A stretch of DNA of 8,994 nucleotides from CAYOHY01 sp964403885 (lineage in GTDB: Bacteria > Actinomycetota > Coriobacteriia > Anaerosomatales > PHET01), in contig CAYOHY010000068.1 of assembly GCA_964403885.1 (NCBI GenBank), forward strand, positions 1-8,994, in the 5' to 3' direction. Under the pieces are notes generated by a model that was given only the letters and a program-made list of their open reading frames with translations, ran no database searches and was not told the DNA's origin. Numbering within the stretch: the stretch's first letter is position 1; each line of letters begins with the position of its first letter. This document shows, one piece after another, positions 1-5,407 of this stretch. The position numbers and the translations under genes are program-made.

Positions 1-1
1 G

Positions 2-403
2 ATGGTCCACAACGGCATCGAGTACGGCATGATGCAGGCGATCGCCGAGGGGTTCGAGGTGCTGCACGCCTCGGCGTTCGATCTTGACCTCGAGCAGGTG
101 GCCGATCTCTACCAGCACCGTAGCGTCATCGAGAGCCGCTTGGTGGGCTGGGCCGCGGACTCCTTCGCCGAGTACGGAGACGACCTCGAGGGGGTCAGCG
201 CGGTGGTGGGCCACAGCGGCGAGGGCGAGTGGACGGTCGACGCCGCACGCGATCTCGAGATCGAGGTGCCGATCATCGAAGGAGCGCTGGAGTTCCGGAA
301 GCGCTCCGAGACCACGCGGCGTTTCGCGGGTCAGGTGCTCACCGCGCTGCGCGATGCGTTTGGCGGCCACGGCTTGGGGCCGGGCGGTGTTCCTCGGCGC
401 TAG
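2..403 (+). CDS. gnd: 6-phosphogluconate dehydrogenase (decarboxylating), C-terminal part
   Basis: Partial gene cut by the left window edge; only the last 133 residues are visible. The enzyme oxidises and decarboxylates 6-phosphogluconate to ribulose 5-phosphate in the cytoplasm (pentose phosphate pathway). The visible part opens with MVHNGIEYGMM, the family signature in the all-helical C-terminal domain. By homology to the known enzyme its His3, Asn4, Glu7 and Tyr8 are the substrate-binding and catalytic residues, and the catalytic Lys lies immediately before the Met, with only the third base of its codon (g at position 1, compatible with AAG) inside the window. Further on, SGEGEWTVDAA and a region of the form VPIIEGALEFRKRS match the conserved end of the family. 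The short C-terminus after this motif suggests the compact, roughly 300-residue GntZ/YqeC-like form rather than the 470-residue form; that is inference because the N-terminus is missing. It ends 10 bases before the convergent SDR gene. Confidence 0.93.
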   Translation: MVHNGIEYGMMQAIAEGFEVLHASAFDLDLEQVADLYQHRSVIESRLVGWAADSFAEYGDDLEGVSAVVGHSGEGEWTVDAARDLEIEVPIIEGALEFRKRSETTRRFAGQVLTALRDAFGGHGLGPGGVPRR

Positions 404-413
404 GGTGGTGTGG

Positions 414-1229
414 CTAGCCCTTGCCGAGCTTGCCGGTCATGCCCCACCACGCCATCTTGGCGATGCCGGGGATGGTCTTGCGCGCGCTGAGCATCGAGAC
501 GATGCGGCCTGTGTGGCGTCCCGGTTCCTGCGACAGGAGCCGGACCGCTCCGGCGCCCACGTCGGGCAGGGACACGCCAAAGGCGTCGAGCGCGAATCGC
601 CAGTTGTCCTTCACGGCCTCGAGCCGCGGGCTCACCCGCAGGTCTCGGTAGAAGTCGGTGTCCACCATGCCGGGGACGAATCCGTTGACCGAGAGGTTGG
701 CGACGTCCTTGTTCTCCTCGGCCAGCGAGCGGGTGAGTGAGGCGATCGCAGCCTTGGTCGCTGCGTAGGCGGCTGTGTGGGGGGTGGCTTCGCCCCGGTA
801 GCCGCGGCCGCACATGTTGACCAGGTGGCCGCCGTGCTCGCGGAAGTAGGGCAGGATCGCCCGGCAGCCGAAGAGGTGGCCGATGAGGTTGATCTGCGTG
901 ATGGCCGCGAGCTCGTCAGGGGGCTCCTCGTCGAGGGGCTCGTAGCCCAGCGAGATGCCGGCGTTGTTGAACCACGCGTCGATGCGGCCGTGGGTGGCGA
1001 GCGCGTGGTCGCGCAACGCTTCGACCTGCGCGTAGTCGGCAACGTCGCACTGGATGCAGCTCGCCGTTCCGCCGCCCGTGGCGATCTCCTCGGCGACTTT
1101 GCTGGCGGCTTCATGCGAGCGGGATGACACGACCACGGTGGCGCCGGCCTGGGCGCACGCATGAGCGATGGCGCGCCCGATGCCTCGGCTCGAGCCGGTG
1201 ATCACGACGACCTTGCCTTCGAGCGTCAT
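414..1229 (-). CDS. short-chain dehydrogenase/reductase (SDR) lacking the usual catalytic Ser
   Basis: 271-residue classical-type SDR, expected to be a cytoplasmic NAD(P)-dependent oxidoreductase; substrate unknown. The Rossmann nucleotide motif TGSSRGIG lies at 11-18, CDV (Asp62, adenine pocket) at 61-63, NNAG at 88-91, the catalytic pair Tyr155 and Lys159 in YAATK, and the post-active-site PG motif at 186-187. The strand that normally reads NISS is VNMCGRGYRG (137-146) here, so the usual catalytic Ser is replaced by Cys/Gly and the spacing to Tyr is one residue longer. The start was chosen at the ATG at 1229 because GAGAGG lies about 6 bases upstream and the Rossmann fold begins directly; a longer open frame upstream runs through tRNA-Arg and is spurious. 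A possible -10 (TACGAT on the minus strand, 1280-1285) lies about 50 bases upstream without a good -35. The gene converges on gnd with no terminator visible between them. Confidence 0.93.
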   Translation of the reverse strand: MTLEGKVVVITGSSRGIGRAIAHACAQAGATVVVSSRSHEAASKVAEEIATGGGTASCIQCDVADYAQVEALRDHALATHGRIDAWFNNAGISLGYEPLDEEPPDELAAITQINLIGHLFGCRAILPYFREHGGHLVNMCGRGYRGEATPHTAAYAATKAAIASLTRSLAEENKDVANLSVNGFVPGMVDTDFYRDLRVSPRLEAVKDNWRFALDAFGVSLPDVGAGAVRLLSQEPGRHTGRIVSMLSARKTIPGIAKMAWWGMTGKLGKG

Positions 1230-1279
1230 GGCGATCCTCTCGGGAGGGTGCGGCTTCGCGGCGACCGCGTGCTGAGTGC

Positions 1280-1285
1280 ATCGTA
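1280..1285 (-). promoter_or_regulatory. possible -10 element for the SDR gene
   Basis: TACGAT read on the minus strand, about 50 bases before the SDR start codon, which would give a leader of about 44 bases. No convincing -35 lies 16-18 bases upstream, so this is only a candidate. The SDR gene is separated from tRNA-Arg by a strong terminator, so it does need its own promoter somewhere in 1230-1346. Confidence 0.25.
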
Positions 1286-1346
1286 CCCGAGCGGGTGAGG
1301 GGAGCTGCTTTCGCGGGTGGAAGCGCGGCATTTGGCCACAACGCAA

Positions 1347-1370
1347 ACGACCCCGCAGCGGCGGGGTCGT
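1347..1370 (-). terminator. intrinsic terminator downstream of tRNA-Arg
   Basis: Perfect 10-bp inverted repeat (ACGACCCCGC at 1347-1356, GCGGGGTCGT at 1361-1370) with a 4-base loop, 12 bases past the CCA end of tRNA-Arg. On the minus strand it is followed by TTTGCGTTG, a short T-rich tail. This fits rho-independent termination of the tRNA transcript and isolates the SDR gene from it. Confidence 0.8.
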
Positions 1371-1381
1371 GAGGAGTGCGA

Positions 1382-1457
1382 TGGTGCGCCCGGCAGGACT
1401 CGAACCTGCAACCTTCTGATTCGTAGTCAGATGCTCTATCCATTGAGCTACGGACGC
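1382..1457 (-). tRNA. tRNA-Arg (anticodon ACG)
   Basis: 76 bases including an encoded CCA (1382-1384). The acceptor stem GCGTCCG/CGGGCGC pairs over 7 bp with one G-U. The anticodon stem TCTGA/TCAGA encloses the loop CTACGAA, giving anticodon ACG (expected to be modified to ICG, reading CGU/CGC/CGA). The T arm contains GGTTCGAGTCC. It has its own promoter upstream and a hairpin terminator downstream. Confidence 0.97.
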
Positions 1458-1480
1458 ACAAAGCCCTAGTGGGCTTGCGT

Positions 1481-1509
1481 ATCCTGCCATCAGGCTGGAC
1501 GGTTGTCAA
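1481..1509 (-). promoter_or_regulatory. sigma70-type promoter of tRNA-Arg
   Basis: On the minus strand a consensus -35 TTGACA (1504-1509) and a -10 CAGGAT (1481-1486) are separated by exactly 17 bases, placing the start site about 17 bases before the mature tRNA-Arg 5' end. The -35 sits inside a perfect inverted repeat CGGTTG-T-CAACCG (1500-1512). A small hairpin (AAGCCC/GGGCTT, 1461-1476) lies between the -10 and the tRNA. Confidence 0.72.
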
Positions 1510-1517
1510 CCGTTCCG

Positions 1518-1531
1518 GCCTGAAGTCAGGC
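1518..1531 (-). terminator. possible weak terminator between the two tRNAs
   Basis: Inverted repeat GCCTGA/TCAGGC, realistically a 5-bp stem with a 4-base loop, located 12 bases past the CCA end of tRNA-Ser(GCT). No T-run follows on the minus strand, so read-through into tRNA-Arg is equally possible. Confidence 0.3.
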
Positions 1532-1542
1532 GAGATGTCAAA

Positions 1543-1636
1543 TGGCGGAGAGCGAGGGATTCGAACCCTCGAAGGGGGCTTTACCCCCTTACTCGCTTAG
1601 CAGGCGAGCGCCTTCGACCGACTCGGCCAGCTCTCC
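1543..1636 (-). tRNA. tRNA-Ser (anticodon GCT)
   Basis: 94-base class II tRNA including an encoded CCA (1543-1545). The acceptor GGAGAGC pairs with GCTCTCC over 7 bp and the discriminator is G. The anticodon loop CTGCTAA gives GCT, reading AGC/AGU. A long variable arm (AAGGGGG...CCCCCTT) and the T arm GGTTCGAATCC are clear. It has a separate upstream promoter. Confidence 0.97.
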
Positions 1637-1684
1637 GCAACGCGCGCTTGTGCGGCGGTTCTTTGCGTGTGCGCGCGAGTGAGT

Positions 1685-1713
1685 ATAGTACCCGCGCACG
1701 CTGAAACCGTAAA
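1685..1713 (-). promoter_or_regulatory. sigma70-type promoter of tRNA-Ser(GCT)
   Basis: On the minus strand -35 TTTACG (1708-1713) and -10 TACTAT (1685-1690) are separated by 17 bases. This would place transcription start near 1678, giving a leader of about 42 bases before the tRNA. The -10 agrees well with the consensus; the -35 matches at four of six positions. Confidence 0.6.
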
Positions 1714-1817
1714 GCGGGTCCGTTCACCAGAGGCGCGGCTCGCATTCACTCGGCGTTCAAACCGGCGCGAGACGATGTCTGTGTACCATCCGACGCTTCT
1801 ATCGAGGAGACACGGAC

Positions 1818-2411
1818 ATGAACAAGACGAAGTGGATCGCGCTCGTCGCAGCCGCACTGGTCTTTGGGCTTGTGGCGGGCAACATCGTGAGTGCGGGCGC
1901 GGTCACGGCGCCAAGCACCTCAGCGAGCGCCTCGGCGGGGGCGACACGCGGAGCGGGGCTGGGCCTGAAGCTGGGTGCCGCGATGCGCGACGCGGGTGGG
2001 CGGCTCATCGACCAGGTGGCCAAGCTCACCGGCAAGAGCGTGGAGGAAGTCGCAGCGGATCGCGCGGCGGGCGCCTCGTTCGCCGACATCGCCTCTGCCG
2101 GCGGTTCGTCGGCCGATGCGGTCGTGGCCCAGACGCTCGCCGTGCGCGAGAAGCTGCTCGCCGAGCAGGTCGCTGCAGGCCGCATCACCCAGGCGCAGGC
2201 AGACCAGGCGCTCGCCCGCATGAAGACCCGGCTCACCGAGCGCGTGTCGAGCACCGCACCCGGCTGTGACGGCACGGGCGGCGGACGCGGCGGCGGTCGT
2301 GGCACCGGCATGCGCGGCGCGTGCGGTGGCAGCGGGACCGGCGGCGGCGCGTGCGGCGCGGGAGCCGGCGGCTGCGGCATGAACGCACCCGCCACGACGG
2401 CGGTGCAGTAG
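1818..2411 (+). CDS. exported DUF2680-like helical protein with Gly/Cys-rich tail
   Basis: 197 residues. Residues 1-27 form a signal peptide or membrane anchor (MNKTKW followed by a hydrophobic stretch). 28-48 is Ala/Ser/Thr-rich. 60-145 is a helical region with the pattern LTGKSVEEV...ADIASAGG...GRITQAQADQAL, which resembles DUF2680/YckD-like repeats found in exported proteins of Firmicutes and Actinobacteria; the assignment is by pattern, not by search. 149-188 is a Gly-rich tail with four Cys (150, 169, 179, 186) and Arg/Met residues, part of which is a 30-base tandem duplication. The ATG at 1818 is preceded by GAGGAG 8 bases upstream. A hairpin follows the gene, then a response regulator and histidine kinase in the same direction, so the protein may be a target or accessory partner of that system. 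The function is unknown; metal binding by the tail is only a guess. Confidence 0.85.
   Translation: MNKTKWIALVAAALVFGLVAGNIVSAGAVTAPSTSASASAGATRGAGLGLKLGAAMRDAGGRLIDQVAKLTGKSVEEVAADRAAGASFADIASAGGSSADAVVAQTLAVREKLLAEQVAAGRITQAQADQALARMKTRLTERVSSTAPGCDGTGGGRGGGRGTGMRGACGGSGTGGGACGAGAGGCGMNAPATTAVQ
2314..2356 (+). repeat. 30-base-period direct repeat in the Gly/Cys tail
   Basis: The 13-base word GCGGCGCGTGCGG occurs at 2314-2326 and again at 2344-2356, exactly 30 bases (10 codons) apart and in the same reading frame. It encodes Gly-Ala-Cys-Gly twice (Cys169 and Cys179). This suggests that the tail of the exported protein grew by tandem duplication of a 10-residue unit. Confidence 0.6.
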
Positions 2412-2433
2412 CCCGGCGCGAGAGCACACGATG

Positions 2434-2460
2434 CGGCGGGTCCGGACTCCGGGCCCGCCG
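2434..2460 (+). terminator. hairpin between the exported protein gene and the response regulator
   Basis: Inverted repeat CGGCGGGTCCGG / CCGGGCCCGCCG: 12 bp with a single G-U pair and a 3-base loop, 22 bases after the stop codon. Only TT follows before GC-rich sequence, so it may terminate partially, letting some transcripts continue into the response regulator, or protect the 3' end of the upstream message. Confidence 0.6.
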
Positions 2461-2479
2461 TTCGCGCGCGTGCCTGTGG

Positions 2480-2485
2480 GATACT
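2480..2485 (+). promoter_or_regulatory. possible -10 element for the two-component operon
   Basis: GATACT 25 bases before the response regulator ATG, preceded by TGTGG, which gives it an extended -10 look. The -35 position would fall on the right arm of the preceding hairpin (GCCGTT, 2457-2462) and is weak. If it is real, the regulator genes can be transcribed independently of the exported protein gene. Confidence 0.3.
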
Positions 2486-2510
2486 CGAAGACGAGAAGCG
2501 AGGAGGGGCG

Positions 2511-3185
2511 ATGCCCACGATCCTGGTGGTCGACGACAACGACAAGATCGTCGAGGTGCTCTCCGAGTACCTGCGCGCGGACGGATTCGAGGCGGTGACC
2601 GCCAGCGACGGCACGCAGGCGCTCGCGCTCGCGGCATCGGCGCATCCCGACCTCGCGCTCGTCGACGTGATGCTGCCCGGAGTCGACGGCCTCGAGCTCA
2701 CACGCCGCTTCCAACAAGACGGCATCCCGGTGATTCTCGTGACCGCGCGCTCTGACGAGGTCGATCGCCTCGTGGGGCTCGAGCTGGGCGCCGACGACTA
2801 CGTGACCAAGCCGTTCAGCCCCCGCGAGGTCGTCGCGCGCGTGAAGGCGGTGCTTCGGCGCTGCTCGCGTGTGGCCGAGGTCTCCTCGGCGGTGAGGGTG
2901 GGGGAGCTGGCGATGGACTCGGAGCGTCGCGAGGTCACGCTCGACGGCGAGCACGTCGAGCTGACGCGCACCGAGTTCGACATCCTGTGGGCGATGGTCG
3001 CCAAGCCCGGTCGCGTCTTCTCTCGGCTTCAGTTGATGGAGGCGTCGAGCGACGACGTCTACGAAGGCTACGAGCGCACCATCGATGCGCACGTGAAGAA
3101 CATCCGCCGCAAGCTGGGCGAGGACTCGCGCGCCCCGCGCTACCTCAAGACCGTCTTTGGCGTGGGATACAAGGTCGACGAATGA
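2511..3185 (+). CDS. OmpR/PhoB-family response regulator
   Basis: 224-residue cytoplasmic transcription factor of normal family length. The receiver domain (1-117) has the acidic pocket Asp8/Asp9, phospho-acceptor Asp52 in LVDVMLPG, Thr78 and Lys100 in the TKPF motif. A winged-helix DNA-binding domain follows (about 128-222), with the typical LTRTEFDIL start and the YLKTVFGVGYK end. It is expected to be phosphorylated by the histidine kinase encoded directly downstream and then to bind paired promoter sites. The ATG at 2511 has a strong AGGAGG site 4 bases upstream. Its stop overlaps the kinase start (ATGA), which indicates translational coupling. Target genes cannot be read from the sequence; the adjacent exported-protein gene is the obvious candidate. 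The BaeR/MtrA-like groups are closest in style, but I do not assign a gene symbol. Confidence 0.96.
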   Translation: MPTILVVDDNDKIVEVLSEYLRADGFEAVTASDGTQALALAASAHPDLALVDVMLPGVDGLELTRRFQQDGIPVILVTARSDEVDRLVGLELGADDYVTKPFSPREVVARVKAVLRRCSRVAEVSSAVRVGELAMDSERREVTLDGEHVELTRTEFDILWAMVAKPGRVFSRLQLMEASSDDVYEGYERTIDAHVKNIRRKLGEDSRAPRYLKTVFGVGYKVDE

Positions 3186-4291
3186 GGCGCTCGTCGTCGG
3201 TGTTCGCGCAGGTGTTTCTGGGGGTCGCGGCGGTTGCGCTGGGCGCTGTGGCGATCGTGGGGCTGGTCGCCCGCTGGGCGCTCTCCTCGGCGTTCTCGGC
3301 GTATGTCGCGACCTTGCCGCCCAGCCCCATGCGCCCCGGCATGCGGATGGGCCAGATGGTGCTGGGCCGCGCCGAGCAGACCTTCATCGCGCAGGTGGAC
3401 CGCGCGGTGTTCGTGGGAGCCGCCATCGCGGTGGTGCTTGCGCTGGTGGGCGCCTACCTGATCGCGCGCCACCTGACCGCTCCACTGCGAGACCTCGAGT
3501 CCGCGGCGATGCGGCTCGCGTCAGGGGACCTGGGCTCGCGCGTCGAGGTGACGGGCCCTGCCGAGATAGCCGCCCTGGGCGACGCTTTCAACCACATGGC
3601 GGACTCGCTCTCCGAGGCCGAGGAGCTGCGTCGCCGTCTGGTGGCCGACGTCGCTCACGAGCTGCGCAATCCGCTCGCCGCAGCCCGCGCGCAGGCCGAG
3701 GGCATGGCCGAGGGCGTGCTGGCCGCCGATGAGGCGCGGCTCTCCTCGGTGGTGGACGACATGACGCACCTGTCGCGGCTCGTCGACGACCTGCAGGAGC
3801 TTGCGGTGGCCGAGGCCGGCCGGCTGCGCTACGACATGCGCGCATGTGATGTGGCTGCGCTCGTGCGCGAGGAGGTCGAGCGGGCGGTGCTGCTCGCCGC
3901 GCCCGCCGTGTCTGTGACGGCGCGTGCCGATGAGGGCCTGCTGGTCCGCGGTGACGCCCATCGGCTGGCCGAGGTGCTGAAGAACCTGCTCGCGAACGCT
4001 GTTCGGCACACCTCGGAAGGGCACATCACCGTCGATGCGCGCCGTGAGGGCGATCGCGTGGCGGTGCGGGTCATCGACACCGGCGACGGCATACCCGACG
4101 CGGACCTGCCCTACGTCTTCGAGCGGTTCTATCGGGCCGATACGGCTCGCGCCGCCCACACCGGCGGTGCGGGGCTGGGACTCGCCATCTCCCGTCGGAT
4201 CATCGTCGATCACGGGGGCGAGGTCTTCGCCGAGCACACGCCGGGGGGCGGCGCGACGGTGGGATTCAAGATCCCGTCACTGACTACTTAG
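3182..4291 (+). CDS. membrane sensor histidine kinase, BaeS-like
   Basis: 369 residues. Two transmembrane helices (about 8-30 and 77-95) flank an extracytoplasmic loop of only about 45 residues. HAMP linker at 94-146; HisKA dimerisation domain with phospho-acceptor His159 in DVAHELRNPL; HATPase_c with N box around 267-272 (LKNLLANAVRH), G1 DTGDGIPD (299-306), F box FERFYR (313-318) and G2 GAGLGLAI (329-336). All catalytic motifs are intact. The sensor loop contains PPSPMRPGMRMGQM, with four Met within ten residues (50, 54, 56, 59); such clusters occur in copper-binding proteins, but the loop is too short to call a ligand. The start was taken at the ATG overlapping the regulator stop (ATGA) because the hydrophobic segment begins there; the same frame stays open upstream inside the regulator gene. 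The stop overlaps the last 8 bases of the convergent gene. Confidence 0.95.
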   Translation: MRRSSSVFAQVFLGVAAVALGAVAIVGLVARWALSSAFSAYVATLPPSPMRPGMRMGQMVLGRAEQTFIAQVDRAVFVGAAIAVVLALVGAYLIARHLTAPLRDLESAAMRLASGDLGSRVEVTGPAEIAALGDAFNHMADSLSEAEELRRRLVADVAHELRNPLAAARAQAEGMAEGVLAADEARLSSVVDDMTHLSRLVDDLQELAVAEAGRLRYDMRACDVAALVREEVERAVLLAAPAVSVTARADEGLLVRGDAHRLAEVLKNLLANAVRHTSEGHITVDARREGDRVAVRVIDTGDGIPDADLPYVFERFYRADTARAAHTGGAGLGLAISRRIIVDHGGEVFAEHTPGGGATVGFKIPSLTT

Positions 4292-5249
4292 CGGTGAAGT
4301 ACCTGTACGAGCTGTAGCTTGCGCGGTGCTGGGCATCGGCCGCGTGATAGCCGCGGACACGCCACTTGCCGGCGTACGGGACGTAGGTCGAGGCGGTGTA
4401 CTTCGAGTACGTCGAGTAGTTGGAGAGCTTGGCCGGGACGGTCTTGCGCAGCTTCCACACGCCACTCTCATAGCGGTAGAAGTACAGCTTCACGCCGTAG
4501 GTGCCGGCGGTGTGGCGCGGCTTGAGGTACCCGTAGGTGGTGAAGGTGCGGTTGCGGTAGACCGTGGATGCGCACGTGGGCATCGTGACGGTCGCGAGCG
4601 GCAGCTGGTTGGTCACCGTGAACGACACGGTCTTGGGGGCCTCGGCGTTGCCCGAGGTGTCGACCGACCAGAACTCGAGGGTGTGGGTGCCCACGACCGA
4701 GGTCACCGCGACGGTGCCGGCGGTGGGGGTGGGAGCGCTGTCGAGGCGGAAATACGTGGCCGCGACACCCGAGCCGCCCGCGTTGTCGACGGCGGTCAGC
4801 GTGATGGTGGCGGTGTTGTAGTACGACGCCTTGGCGTTGGACGTGGTCACCGGTGCGGTGGTGTCAGGCGCGGGGGGAGGCGGGGGAGGCGGTGCGATGG
4901 GGCTCACCGACGTCGAGCCGTAGCCACTTGAGGTGGTGGGGCCCTTCACCGCGTGGATGACGTAGGTCTTGTTGATGGGGGCACTGAACTGACCAGTGGA
5001 CGCGAGGATGGTCGCGATCTTGGTGGTTCCGTCGAAGACCGCGAGCGCGTTGGCGCCGGGTGCCGACAACGAGTACGTGGCGTTTGTGCCGTTGTTGCTC
5101 GTCTGGTTCGCGGTCACGGTGAGCGCCGGGCCGGTGTGACAGATGCTGCACGCCCCGGTCTTGGTGGGCGTTGCGAATGCGCTCGTCGCCGAGACGGCGA
5201 GAATGGCGAGGGTCGCCGCGGACGCGACGATCAGACTTCGTGCTCTCAA
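4284..5249 (-). CDS. secreted CxxCH (heme c-like) surface protein with OmpL47-like and Tyr-rich domains
   Basis: 321 residues. A signal peptide (MRARS plus a hydrophobic stretch, cleavage near AFA-TP at 26) is followed almost at once by GACSICHTGP with Cys34, Cys37 and His38, a canonical covalent heme c site. The first domain (about 42-115) ends in a hinge rich in Pro (119-128). Residues 129-213 resemble the OmpL47/Ig-like repeat (TTAPVTTSN...VDNAGGSG...FWSVDTSGN). The last 110 residues are Tyr/Arg-rich (YFYRYESGVWKLRKT, YAGKWRVRGYHA, SYSSYRYFTAK), a module I associate with actinobacterial surface proteins. The start is TTG at 5249, chosen because GGAGG sits 6 bases upstream and the signal peptide begins there; the open frame upstream has no such features. 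There is no LPXTG or membrane anchor at the C-terminus. A role in surface electron transfer is possible, but a single heme site is weak evidence and the ligand to the sixth heme position is not evident. Confidence 0.88.
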   Translation of the reverse strand: MRARSLIVASAATLAILAVSATSAFATPTKTGACSICHTGPALTVTANQTSNNGTNATYSLSAPGANALAVFDGTTKIATILASTGQFSAPINKTYVIHAVKGPTTSSGYGSTSVSPIAPPPPPPPAPDTTAPVTTSNAKASYYNTATITLTAVDNAGGSGVAATYFRLDSAPTPTAGTVAVTSVVGTHTLEFWSVDTSGNAEAPKTVSFTVTNQLPLATVTMPTCASTVYRNRTFTTYGYLKPRHTAGTYGVKLYFYRYESGVWKLRKTVPAKLSNYSTYSKYTASTYVPYAGKWRVRGYHAADAQHRASYSSYRYFTAK

Positions 5250-5407
5250 GAGGCACCTCCAGAAGATGCGCTTGCGTCGGGCGCGGGGGCGCGACGCCGG
5301 GCTTCGAACGCTGCAAGAAGTGCAACGCGCGCACCAAGCGCGGCTTTCTAAGAGAAGCCTCAAGAAGCTGCAGGGTGGTCACTCACGATCTTGGCCGAGG
5401 ACGAACC

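Noticed and set aside
84..740. Plus-strand open frame across the gnd end and the SDR 3' half
   Set aside because: Low-complexity Arg/Ser-rich shadow of gnd and the SDR gene.
1230..1490. Upstream extension of the SDR reading frame to an ATG at 1490
   Set aside because: It would run through tRNA-Arg and its terminator, and the SDR fold begins at the ATG at 1229 behind a good ribosome site.
1920..3092. Long minus-strand open frame opposite the exported protein and regulator
   Set aside because: A shadow of high-GC codon bias; its protein is Arg/Ala/His-rich with no family features, and the plus-strand genes are convincing.
2987..3181. Upstream extension of the kinase reading frame
   Set aside because: It overlaps the response regulator coding region in another frame; the ATGA overlap start gives a normal kinase N-terminus.
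5250..5407. Cyclic-di-GMP or other riboswitch upstream of the CxxCH gene
   Set aside because: No GEMM-type core or other recognised conserved motif is present on the minus strand.
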